DNA from: Colimorpha_A sp045591885 | Lineage (GTDB): Bacteria; Bacillota; Clostridia; Oscillospirales; CAG-272 | Assembly (NCBI GenBank): GCA_045591885.1 | Contig: JAZNTT010000035.1 | Location: 1-7,974, forward strand | Reading direction: 5' to 3' | Length of the DNA: 7,974 nt | Shown here: positions 1 to 6,105 of the stretch, one piece after another | How the letters are laid out: each line of letters opens with the position of its first letter | Position numbering within the stretch: position 1 is the stretch's first letter | Position numbers and translations under genes: made by a program | Notes under the pieces: generated by a model | The model's input: only the letters and a program-made list of their open reading frames with translations | What the model was told of the DNA's origin: nothing | The model's database searches: none

Positions 1-30
1 CGAGCGCAAAAGCGCTCGGCTTATTTTTAT
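1..30. terminator. Intrinsic terminator hairpin at the left edge, probably bidirectional
   Basis: CGAGCGC (1-7) and GCGCTCG (12-18) form a perfect 7-bp stem around an AAAA loop. On the plus strand it is followed by a T-rich run (21-30), which fits an intrinsic terminator for a plus-strand gene ending left of the window. Read on the minus strand, the same hairpin lies 25 bp past the stop of the small cysteine-rich gene and could end that transcript, but its T-run would fall outside the window. The stem may extend further left, because GC follows the right arm. Confidence 0.75.
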
Positions 31-42
31 CGGCAAATTAAG

Positions 43-165
43 TTAGTTGCAACCGCAGCCGCAACCGCAGGTATTGCTACCGTTGCAGTACCAATAGAGG
101 ATAAGGAGAATAAGGATTACGATCCAAACGTTGCAGTCGTCAAAAATGTTGCAGAGGCATCCCAT
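43..165 (-). CDS. Small cysteine-rich single-span membrane peptide (40 aa), function unknown
   Basis: This 40-codon frame starts at ATG (165-163) and stops at TAA (45-43). AAGGA (180-176) lies 10 nt before the start, slightly long but plausible as a ribosome binding site. The peptide has eight cysteines, at residues 3, 5, 11, 27, 33, 35, 37 and 39. The middle (about 13-26) is a hydrophobic run rich in Ile, Leu, Val and Trp that could cross the membrane once. The tail is an alternating Cys-Gly series (residues 33-39). The repeated GCAACCGCA words in the DNA simply encode that tail. Short Cys-rich peptides of this look occur in Clostridia without a known role. Metal or Fe-S binding, or disulfide linking at the membrane, are guesses. 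It is probably monocistronic, with a terminator hairpin downstream and the terminator of the radical SAM gene upstream. The composition argues against a chance frame, but no homology was tested. Confidence 0.7.
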   Translation of the reverse strand: MGCLCNIFDDCNVWIVILILLILYWYCNGSNTCGCGCGCN

Positions 166-385
166 GGTATTAATATCCTTTCTGTTTCATTCAAAAGGTC
201 GGTTTTGCCGCCCTTTGATACCATTCTATGCCTCATGGCTTCCTCCGTTACCGAAGCAAAAACCGCGAAAAAAGAATTTCGATAAAAAATTCGATACAAT
301 TATAGAAAACGTGACCGCACCGTATTATAATTGGCTCAACACGAAGCAAAAATAAATTTCATCGTTTTAAGATTGAGAAAATATA
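166..385 (-). other. AT-rich upstream region and probable leader of the cysteine-rich gene
   Basis: No convincing gene lies here. Two TATAAT boxes read on the minus strand (329-324 and 304-299) could serve as -10 elements for the peptide gene, giving leaders of roughly 125-150 nt. Neither has a recognisable -35 box at 16-18 bp, so no promoter is claimed. Short frames exist on both strands but lack ribosome binding sites and recognisable protein features. Confidence 0.3.
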
Positions 386-407
386 AATCCCCGAGCATTC
401 GGGGATT
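386..407 (-). terminator. Intrinsic terminator of the radical SAM gene
   Basis: AATCCCCGA (386-394) and TCGGGGATT (399-407) form a perfect 9-bp stem with a GCAT loop. On the minus strand the stem begins 2 bp after the stop codon of the radical SAM gene and is followed by TATATTTTCTC, a moderately T-rich tail. The plus-strand flank (ATTATTTATC) is also T-rich, so it may work in both directions, but no plus-strand gene ends here. Confidence 0.85.
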
Positions 408-409
408 AT

Positions 410-1276
410 TTATCTAAACTCCGGTATAAAGCTTTCCGACGCGCTTTCGCCATCCTGGATATAAGCGTTTTTGATGCCGATGCTCTCGGCGTATTCAACG
501 ACGGAATCATATTCCTCTGCCGTCAGCTTTCTCTTCAGTTCATCGGGCGCGTTCGGCTGGGGTGTATATTGGCTCATAATACTGATAACTATACTGTTGC
601 CGTACTCGCTATGCAGATAATCAAGCACTTTCATACTGTCGTCAGCGTGATTCGGAAGCACAAGGTGACGCACGATAACGCCCTTGACCATCGTTCCGTC
701 GGAATTATAGAACGCCTCTCCGCGCTGATTCACCATTTCGTGAAGCGACCTTTTCGCTACCTCGGGATAGTCACCGACACCCGAAAAGCGCTTTCCAAGA
801 CCACTGTCCATATACTTGAAATCGGGCAGATAAACGCCGATATATCCGTTCAGCGAGCGAAGTGCCTCGACACTCTCATATCCACCGCAGTTGTAAACCG
901 TCGGCAGATAAAGTCCCATTTCCCAGGCAAGATCAAGCGACCTTTTTATGTTCGGCACCCAAGGGGTAGGCGTTACGAAATTGATATTGCAAACGCTCAT
1001 ATCCTGAAGCGAAATATACGCATCGGCAAGCTCTTTTTCGGTCATTTCGCGCCCGAGCTTGCCGCCGCTTATCTTACCGTTTTGGCAGAACGAGCAACGC
1101 AGATTACAGCCCGAGAAAAAGACGGTTCCCGAGCCGTTCCCCGTGCAGATGCATGGCTCTTCCCAAAGATGAGGCGCGACGCGACTGACAATGGGAGTCG
1201 AGCCCACACCGCAAAAGCCGATTATTCCGTTGTCCCTTTCAGCTCCGCAGGAACGCGGGCAAAGATTACAGTTCAT
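410..1276 (-). CDS. PflX-like radical SAM protein (COG1313 group, pyruvate formate-lyase activase-like)
   Basis: This 288-aa cytosolic radical SAM protein resembles the COG1313 (PflX) group. CNLRCSFC (residues 57-64) is the CX3CX2C motif that holds the [4Fe-4S] cluster used to cleave S-adenosylmethionine. FFSGC just before it, HLWEEPC (36-42) and the later NFVTPTPWVPNI stretch are typical of the group. Four cysteines near the N-terminus (3, 6, 10, 22; CNLCPRSC and GFCG) could bind a second metal centre. The group is named for similarity to pyruvate formate-lyase activase; its real substrate is not established and no partner glycyl-radical enzyme is visible. The start at 1276 is preferred over a frame extended to 1336 because AAAGGAC (1288-1282) sits 5 nt upstream and the protein then begins MNCNLCPRSCG, as expected for the family. 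A terminator follows. A TATATT box (1310-1305) could be its -10, but the -35 is poor. The helicase gene upstream on the same strand is separated by a palindromic repeat. Confidence 0.9.
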   Translation of the reverse strand: MNCNLCPRSCGAERDNGIIGFCGVGSTPIVSRVAPHLWEEPCICTGNGSGTVFFSGCNLRCSFCQNGKISGGKLGREMTEKELADAYISLQDMSVCNINFVTPTPWVPNIKRSLDLAWEMGLYLPTVYNCGGYESVEALRSLNGYIGVYLPDFKYMDSGLGKRFSGVGDYPEVAKRSLHEMVNQRGEAFYNSDGTMVKGVIVRHLVLPNHADDSMKVLDYLHSEYGNSIVISIMSQYTPQPNAPDELKRKLTAEEYDSVVEYAESIGIKNAYIQDGESASESFIPEFR

Positions 1277-1382
1277 AATGTGTCCTTTTGATATGTTTGG
1301 ATCTAATATAATGGTTGCGGGCGGGGGCTTGCTCACACGCTCACTCTATTGCGGACATTGAAACAGTCAGGCATTTCGTCTT

Positions 1383-1532
1383 GCCTTCCCCTCAGGGGAA
1401 GGTGTCGGCAAAGCCGACGGATGAGGTGTAGGTTGCGAAGCAACCGTATATAATAACAAGGTTACTTTCCTTTGGAACACCTCATCCACCGCAGACGCAG
1501 CGTCTGCGGTCCCCCTTCCCCAAAGGGAAGGC
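1383..1532. repeat. Composite palindromic intergenic repeat (MITE-like, about 150 bp)
   Basis: The element has inverted ends: GCCTTCCCC...GGGGAAGG on the left (1383-1402) and CCTTCCCC...GGGAAGGC on the right (1514-1532), each also a small palindrome. Inside, GGATGAGGTGT (1419-1429) pairs with ACACCTCATCC (1477-1487). Further perfect stems are GTCGGC/GCCGAC with an AAA loop (1404-1418), GGTTGC/GCAACC with a GAA loop (1431-1445), and an 11-bp stem with a single A loop (1488-1510). It encodes no protein. It occupies the roughly 300-bp gap between the helicase stop (1584) and the radical SAM start (1276); the rest of that gap shows nothing I can name. Similar CTTCCCC...GGATGAGGTG repeats are, to my knowledge, frequent between genes of gut Clostridia. 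No T-run follows any stem, so it is not an ordinary terminator. Confidence 0.8.
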
Positions 1533-1583
1533 TAACAACGTCGCAAATCTTTCCGTATGACGCGGACTTGCCTACGCCATACA

Positions 1584-3773
1584 TTATTCCTCAAACAACT
1601 CCATTATCTCGTCCGTCCTTAGCCGATCGGCAACGTACGCCTTGCGAAGCAGCTCAGACGGAATACGGTCGTCGTACTTTTCAAACACAGGGCATTCGTT
1701 TGCGCCGACGAGCGACGATTTGTCGATTCCATTTTTAGCAATACGCTTTATATACTTCATAAACGACTCGCCATCGCCCTTTTCGAGCTTGAACGTCATA
1801 TAGAAACAGCCCTCAAATTCAAGTCCCGAAAGTCCGAACGATGCGCCGTTTTTCGCAATAAACTTGCGAAGCGTGCGGAAGGAGCGCGTACCGAGCCAAG
1901 GGAACAGACACCAGGTGTATCCGCCGAGATGAACGATCTCCTTTTCAAGCATACCGGTATTTCTCGCAACACCGCGTGCAACCTCAAGGCGCTTACGCGC
2001 GTTTTCCTTAAGATAAGGATATACCGTATCCTCTTCAAGCACCTTTTTCATTCGTTTCAGAATCTTCGTGTGTATCTCGCCGTAATCACCGGGCCAAGAC
2101 ACTTCCATTTTACCCTTTACCTGCTTGCAGTAAATGAGTTTTCTTTGAATATCAAGCTCCTCGACCTCCCAAACTCTGCCCGCAAGTGCAAAACGGTCGC
2201 CGACGGGGGGCGGTGTAGTTATCGTTCCGATCTCATCGGAGCCGCAACGGACGGTAAAGTCCTCGCTGTCCTTGAAAACGGCGTAGAACTTGAAGCTGTT
2301 TATGAGCCGTTCGCCGCGGACACCTATAATGAGCGTTTTTTCCTCGGTCATTTCAAGATAATCGAGATTGAGCATCGAAACGAGCAACACCCTATAATCA
2401 TCGGGCGAAACGTGAATGAAGGGCGGAAGCGTCAGTACCCTCTCGGCAAGCGCCTTCGCGCTAAGCTCACCGCAGGAGGCAAGAGTGCTTAAGGTCTGCT
2501 GGAAAAGCAAGCTGAACGGCAGGTGACGCACAGATGGCGGCTCAATAAACCTTTCCTCAAGATAAAGCTGAACTATCGCGATACCGCGTATAAGCTCCCA
2601 CGGCATAAGCTGCGGAAGCGGCGTATTCGGAAGCGGATTTTCTTCTCTGAAAACCGTCATCATCTCGGGCGGATTTCCGCGTCTGCCCGAGCGTCCGAGA
2701 CGCTGAAGCAAGCTCGAGACCGAATGCGGAGATTCGAGCTGAATAATTCTTTCAAGCCGTCCGATGTCGATACCAAGCTCAAGGGTAACCGTCGCACAGG
2801 TGACGGTACGAATATCCTCATCCTTAAGCTTAAGCTCGGCTTCCTCGCGGATCGAGGCGGAGAGATTTCCGTGGTGTATCTGAAAAACGTCCTCTTCACC
2901 GCGTCTGTCAGCTATCTGACGGAGAGTCGCGGTGAGATATTCCGTCTCCTCGCGCGAATTCGAGAAGATAAGGCACTTTTTATCGCGCGAGCAGTCGTAA
3001 ATGTACTCAAAACCGGGGTCTATCGGGATATACTTATCCTCACTCGGCATAGCTCCCTCGCCGTCGCCCTCGTTCTGAATGTAAAAATGCTCCATTCCGA
3101 GCCGCCACGACGTGCGCGTGTCGGGGCAGTCAACGCAAACCGTTTCGCGCACCGAGCCGGCACCCAACCATTTGCAGGCGGCGTCAATATCACCTACGGT
3201 CGCAGAAAGACCTATTCTCACGGGATCGTAACCGATAGTCCTCGCAATTCTGGTAAGCTGGCAGAGTATCTGATTTCCCCTGTCGGTACCCGTCAAGGTA
3301 TGCACCTCGTCGAGAATTACGAAGCGAAGCGAGCCGAACAGACGCACGATGTCGTTACTTCTGTTCATAAGCATGCTTTCAAGCGATTCGGGGGTTATCT
3401 GAAGTATTCCGCGAGGGTCCTTCAGTGCCTTTGATTTGTGCGACATCGCAACGTCACCGTGCCAATGGAAAACGGGAATACCGCTCATATCAAGCACCTC
3501 GTCGAGGCGCGAAAACTGGTCGTTTATCAAGCTTTTAAGGGGTGCAATATAGAGCGCGCCGATCGAATTCGGCTCCTCCTCGTAAAGCTTCGAAAGCACG
3601 GGAAAAAGAGCCGCCTCGGTCTTACCCGACGCAGTCGGTGAGGTTATGAGAAGATTGTTCTCGGTTTCAAAAAGCACCTCGGCGGCGCGAACCTGAACGT
3701 CGCGAAGCTCGCTCCAACCGTGGCTGTAAATATAATCCTGCAAAAAAGGCGGAAATTTTCCGAAAATATCCAT
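1584..3773 (-). CDS. Lhr-like superfamily 2 DEVH-box helicase (729 aa)
   Basis: This is an ATP-dependent superfamily 2 helicase of the Lhr (large helicase-related, COG1201) type, expected to unwind or remodel nucleic acid in the cytosol, probably in DNA repair. Motifs appear in order: a Q-motif-like glutamine (Q27), Walker A SPTASGKT (45-52), APLKSL (Ia, 77-82), TPESL (Ib, 127-131), DEVH (II, 155-158), SAT (III, 190-192), LIFSNSREETE (IV, 268-278), TLELGIDIG (V, 330-338) and QRLGRSGRRG (VI, 357-366). HHGNLS (300-305) is also typical of Lhr proteins. The remaining half fits the winged-helix and beta-barrel region of the Lhr core (GDRFALAGRVWEVEELD). At 729 aa it is shorter than E. coli Lhr (about 1,500 aa) and lacks its long C-terminal extension. 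An in-frame GTG at 3800 would sit on the predicted transcription start with no usable ribosome site, whereas ATG 3773 has GGGGG 6 nt upstream, so 3773 is chosen. Confidence 0.9.
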   Translation of the reverse strand: MDIFGKFPPFLQDYIYSHGWSELRDVQVRAAEVLFETENNLLITSPTASGKTEAALFPVLSKLYEEEPNSIGALYIAPLKSLINDQFSRLDEVLDMSGIPVFHWHGDVAMSHKSKALKDPRGILQITPESLESMLMNRSNDIVRLFGSLRFVILDEVHTLTGTDRGNQILCQLTRIARTIGYDPVRIGLSATVGDIDAACKWLGAGSVRETVCVDCPDTRTSWRLGMEHFYIQNEGDGEGAMPSEDKYIPIDPGFEYIYDCSRDKKCLIFSNSREETEYLTATLRQIADRRGEEDVFQIHHGNLSASIREEAELKLKDEDIRTVTCATVTLELGIDIGRLERIIQLESPHSVSSLLQRLGRSGRRGNPPEMMTVFREENPLPNTPLPQLMPWELIRGIAIVQLYLEERFIEPPSVRHLPFSLLFQQTLSTLASCGELSAKALAERVLTLPPFIHVSPDDYRVLLVSMLNLDYLEMTEEKTLIIGVRGERLINSFKFYAVFKDSEDFTVRCGSDEIGTITTPPPVGDRFALAGRVWEVEELDIQRKLIYCKQVKGKMEVSWPGDYGEIHTKILKRMKKVLEEDTVYPYLKENARKRLEVARGVARNTGMLEKEIVHLGGYTWCLFPWLGTRSFRTLRKFIAKNGASFGLSGLEFEGCFYMTFKLEKGDGESFMKYIKRIAKNGIDKSSLVGANECPVFEKYDDRIPSELLRKAYVADRLRTDEIMELFEE

Positions 3774-3805
3774 ATCAAACCCCCGTTTTGTCTTTATCAC
3801 CCCTC

Positions 3806-3834
3806 ATTATAACATTATAATTGCATTTATTCAA
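3806..3834 (-). promoter_or_regulatory. Sigma-A type promoter of the helicase gene
   Basis: Read on the minus strand, TTGAAT (3834-3829) and TATAAT (3811-3806) are separated by exactly 17 bp. Transcription would begin near 3799, leaving a leader of about 26 nt before ATG 3773. The -35 box overlaps the stop codon of the upstream small membrane gene (TAA, 3829-3827), so the helicase can be transcribed independently of it. Confidence 0.75.
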
Positions 3835-4072
3835 CCTTTTTTCTGTCGTCAATGAGCAAAATTATTCCGCAAACGATATGTAGAAGTGCCGAAAATACTA
3901 CCTCGTTCAGAGCCGCCGACGGATATGAGCTTACGCCAAACGCGTTTCCGTTCCTTGCGAATCTATCAAGCATTATGACCCATATCCCGCCCATAACGGT
4001 CGAAACAAGCCCGAAAAAGAGCACTAAAAGATACGTATTTCTTAATTTGAGATTTCTTATTTTCTTTATCAT
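3827..4072 (-). CDS. Small two-helix membrane protein (81 aa), function unknown
   Basis: The product begins MIKKIRNLKLRNTY, a positively charged N-terminus, followed by a hydrophobic segment (about 14-35, YLLVLFFGLVSTVMGGIWVI) and a second one (about 53-74, within ALNEVVFSALLHIVCGIILL). The end is charged (DDRKKVE). By the positive-inside rule both ends should lie in the cytoplasm with a short outer loop of about 18 residues. ATG 4072 is chosen because GAGG (4084-4081) lies 8 nt upstream. The ATG at 4078 would have only 2 nt spacing, and a longer frame to 4120 would start inside the promoter. No family is recognised. It lies just before the helicase gene (53 bp gap, same strand) and is divergent from the plus-strand operon. 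Confidence 0.65.
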   Translation of the reverse strand: MIKKIRNLKLRNTYLLVLFFGLVSTVMGGIWVIMLDRFARNGNAFGVSSYPSAALNEVVFSALLHIVCGIILLIDDRKKVE

Positions 4073-4091
4073 ATTCATCACCTCGATTATA

Positions 4092-4120
4092 ATTATAACG
4101 TATCTTATACGCTCTGTCAC
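4092..4120 (-). promoter_or_regulatory. Promoter of the small membrane protein gene
   Basis: On the minus strand GTGACA (4120-4115, five of six matches to the -35 consensus) and TATAAT (4097-4092) are 17 bp apart. The predicted start is near 4085, just before the GAGG ribosome site, so the leader would be only about 13 nt. It is back-to-back with the strong plus-strand promoter at 4150, with 29 bp between the two -35 boxes. Confidence 0.6.
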
Positions 4121-4149
4121 CGCAAAAATTCTGTAAAATCAGGCGTAAA

Positions 4150-4178
4150 TTGACATTGAAAATAATTTGTGGTATAAT
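4150..4178 (+). promoter_or_regulatory. Strong consensus promoter with extended -10 for the FkbM-DUF1919-copA operon
   Basis: TTGACA (4150-4155) matches the -35 consensus exactly, the spacer is 17 bp, and TATAAT (4173-4178) is an exact -10 preceded by TGG, an extended -10. Transcription should start near 4185. The first gene begins at 4405, so the mRNA has about 220 nt of leader, mostly made of the palindromic element that follows. No operator-like repeat overlapping the promoter was seen. Confidence 0.85.
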
Positions 4179-4221
4179 TTGTTTCAACATATAGCAAGAC
4201 ATTTATGTGTCATTGTCTGCG

Positions 4222-4363
4222 GTCATCTTGAGCGCAGCGCCGCCCAAGATTCCGATTCTGCGAATCGCCGCTTCGCGGTTCGACTACGGGCTTCGCCCTC
4301 CGCTCAGAATGACAGCGGGCGGCGCGAAGTCGAAACCCGAAGGGCGAATGGCAAAGCCATTCG
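4222..4363 (+). repeat. Composite palindromic repeat within the operon leader
   Basis: Imperfect inverted ends GTCATCTTGAGCG (4222-4234) and CGCTCAGAATGAC (4301-4313) pair at 11 of 13 positions. Between and after them lie small perfect hairpins with three-base loops: CGATTC/GAATCG (4253-4267), CCGC/GCGG (4268-4278), GGGC/GCCC (4288-4298), CCC/GGG (4336-4344) and CGAATGGC/GCCATTCG with an AAA loop (4345-4363). GCGCCGCCC (4237-4245) can also pair with GGGCGGCGC (4317-4325), which crosses the outer stem. TTGAGCG...CGCTCAGAATGAC resembles a repeat seen widely in Firmicutes genomes, from memory rather than a search. It has no T-run, so no terminator is claimed. It fills most of the roughly 330-bp gap between the divergent genes; an open frame through it is repeat-derived and not a real N-terminus. 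Confidence 0.7.
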
Positions 4364-4404
4364 GATCTCGCAGACCACCACAATCCACCTCAAGGAGCAA
4401 ACCT

Positions 4405-5442
4405 ATGACCGACCTCTGGCAGTATCTTAAAAACGCAGATAAACCGATCGTCCTCTACGGCACGGGCGACGGAGCTGACAAGATACTGAACGTAATGGCT
4501 GAAAAAGGAATAAAGGCAAGCGGTGTTTTCGCCTCCGACGGATTTGTGCGTAAGCGTGTTTTCCGCGATATGCAGGTGCTTTCGTACAAGGAGGCAGTCA
4601 AGACCTTTGGAGATATGATAGTCCTCATCGCCTTCGGCTCGTCGCTTCCCGACGTGATGGAAAATTTCGTAAAGCTGTCACTTCTTCACGAGACCTACGT
4701 CCCCGACGTTCCCGTCTCGGGCGGGGAGCTTTTCGATATTGATTTTTATAATAAGAACCTGGACAAAATAAATGAAGCGCGGGCGCTTCTTTGTGATGAA
4801 GCATCGGTCAAGCTTTACGATAATATGATAATGGCGAAGCTGACGGGCAAGGTTCAATACCTGCTTGACGGCTGCGAGACCGACGATGAAATACTCTCGT
4901 TTTTGCACGCAGAAGACTTCCGCGTCACCCTCGACCTCGGTGCGTACAACGGCGACACGGCGCTGAAGCTCGTCGATTTCTGCCCGAAGCTTGGGGCAGT
5001 CATCGCGCTTGAGCCCGACGAGCGAAACTTCAAAAAGCTTTGTATAAACACAGTCCCGACGAAAAAGGTCGAACCGCACTACGCCGCCGCATGGGACAAA
5101 AGCGAAATACTGACCTTCACAAAGGGCGGAGGGCGCGGAATACACCGCAAGAGCGGCAAAAAAACGGTCGAGGTCGCAGGCGTTCGTCCCGAAAGCTTCC
5201 TTGACGGACGAAAGGTCGACTATATAAAGATCGACGTTGAGGGCGCGGAGCGCCGAGCAATAAGCGGTTGTGAAAACGCAATAATCAACTACCGCCCCGC
5301 AATGCGAATTGCTCTCTATCATAAGAGCGCGGATATTTTTGAAATTCCGCTTTTGATCCACTCGATTTGCCCTAATTATAAAATGTACATCAAGCGAACG
5401 ATGTCCTTCCCCGCGTGGGATATCGACCTTATTACGCTTTGA
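4405..5442 (+). CDS. FkbM-family SAM-dependent methyltransferase with N-terminal nucleotide-binding-like domain
   Basis: This 345-aa protein has two parts. Residues about 10-105 begin with KPIVLYGTGDGADKI (13-27), a glycine-rich beta-alpha turn like those binding nucleotides, probably a Rossmann-like domain whose ligand is unknown. The C-terminal half (about 170-330) is an FkbM-type methyltransferase: LDLGAYNGD (176-184) is the S-adenosylmethionine-binding loop, IALEPDERNF follows as the acidic second strand, and YIKIDVEGAE (273-282) is the diagnostic FkbM motif. FkbM enzymes usually O-methylate sugars or polyketides, and this two-domain form is typically found near surface-polysaccharide genes, so a glycan substrate is likely but not shown. 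The start is ATG 4405 with AAGGAG 7 nt upstream; the longer frame from 4207 runs through the palindromic repeat and is rejected. It is first in the operon, 12 bp before the next gene. Confidence 0.9.
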   Translation: MTDLWQYLKNADKPIVLYGTGDGADKILNVMAEKGIKASGVFASDGFVRKRVFRDMQVLSYKEAVKTFGDMIVLIAFGSSLPDVMENFVKLSLLHETYVPDVPVSGGELFDIDFYNKNLDKINEARALLCDEASVKLYDNMIMAKLTGKVQYLLDGCETDDEILSFLHAEDFRVTLDLGAYNGDTALKLVDFCPKLGAVIALEPDERNFKKLCINTVPTKKVEPHYAAAWDKSEILTFTKGGGRGIHRKSGKKTVEVAGVRPESFLDGRKVDYIKIDVEGAERRAISGCENAIINYRPAMRIALYHKSADIFEIPLLIHSICPNYKMYIKRTMSFPAWDIDLITL

Positions 5443-5454
5443 TTCGGAGAATAT

Positions 5455-6105
5455 ATGAGCATTATCGGAAAAATAATAGACGGACACATCGAAAAACGCC
5501 GTCTTAAGATACACGGCGCTTTCCGCAAGAAGCTGAAAAATGAAACGCCGTCAATAATAGCAAATAACTGCTTCGGCACTATGATCTATTACCACCTCGG
5601 GCTCAGATATATGAGCCCGACCGTCAACCTATTTATCAAAAAAGATGAATACTTGACTTTCATTTCCAACCTGCGCGAATACCTTGATGCAGAGCTGACC
5701 GAGGTAAAGGACAGCGACCGCAGTTATCCGGTTGGTGAGCTTGTGCATGAAGGTAAGGCAGTGCGAATTTACGGAATGCACTACAAAAATTTCGAAAACC
5801 TCAAAGAAAAATGGGACGATCGCAAGAAAAGAATAAATTATAATAATTTCTTCATCGTAATGACCACTCTCGAATTCACAAAGGACAACGCAGAGGTTTT
5901 TGATAATCTTCCCTACAAAAACAAGCTCGTTGTAACAGGCAGATCGGAATGTGAACGTCCGTATATCGTTTATCATAAAAATCTGCTAAACGAAAATTAC
6001 GACCTCGGACGATTCGTTCAGTACGACAGTAGATTTTCGGTAAAAAAGCCGATGGATAAAATAGATTACGTCGGCTTCTTAAACAAAGGTTATATAGGTG
6101 AATAA
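5455..6105 (+). CDS. DUF1919 family protein, probably exopolysaccharide-associated
   Basis: This 216-aa protein matches the DUF1919 pattern: SIIANNCFG (33-41), LGLRYMSPTVNLFI (about 48-61), a YPVG stretch (about 91-94), MHYKNFENLKEKWDDRKKRI (108-127) and LPYKNKLVVTGR further on. Proteins of this family are often annotated as exopolysaccharide biosynthesis proteins; the biochemical reaction is unknown. It has no signal peptide or membrane span and should be cytosolic, though the N-terminus is very basic. GGAG (5446-5449) lies 5 nt before ATG 5455. It sits 12 bp after the methyltransferase gene, and its TAA stop directly abuts the ATG of the copper ATPase. Its base composition looks more AT-rich than that of its neighbours, which could reflect separate origin of this glycan gene, but this was not quantified. 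Confidence 0.85.
   Translation: MSIIGKIIDGHIEKRRLKIHGAFRKKLKNETPSIIANNCFGTMIYYHLGLRYMSPTVNLFIKKDEYLTFISNLREYLDAELTEVKDSDRSYPVGELVHEGKAVRIYGMHYKNFENLKEKWDDRKKRINYNNFFIVMTTLEFTKDNAEVFDNLPYKNKLVVTGRSECERPYIVYHKNLLNENYDLGRFVQYDSRFSVKKPMDKIDYVGFLNKGYIGE

Noticed and set aside
52..69. Apparent direct repeat GCAACCGCA at the left edge
   Set aside because: It is coding repetition: the words specify the Cys-Gly tail of the small peptide on the minus strand.
117..299. Minus-strand 60-codon frame upstream of and overlapping the cysteine-rich gene
   Set aside because: It has no ribosome site, no recognisable features and a different frame from the cysteine-rich peptide, which explains the overlap better.
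569..1291. Plus-strand open frame of 240 codons opposite the radical SAM gene
   Set aside because: It is an antisense shadow; the minus strand has an unmistakable radical SAM motif.
1277..1336. Twenty-codon N-terminal extension of the radical SAM gene
   Set aside because: ATG 1276 has AAAGGAC at 5 nt spacing and starts at the family-typical MNCNLCPRSCG; the extension (MSKPPPATII...) looks non-coding.
1384..1402. Possible intrinsic terminator made by CCTTCCCC/GGGGAAGG
   Set aside because: There is no T-run on either side, and the palindrome recurs at the far end of the same element, so it is treated as a repeat end.
2523..3434. Plus-strand open frame of 303 codons opposite the helicase
   Set aside because: It is a shadow of the helicase gene: the minus strand carries all helicase motifs, and the plus-strand product has no recognisable domain.
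4207..4404. In-frame N-terminal extension of the FkbM gene (66 codons from ATG 4207)
   Set aside because: It runs through the palindromic repeat and gives a repeat-derived peptide (MSLSAVILSAAPP...). ATG 4405 has a good AAGGAG site and starts the recognisable domain.
4678..5514. Minus-strand open frame of 278 codons opposite the methyltransferase
   Set aside because: It is antisense to clear FkbM motifs, and its product shows no recognisable features.
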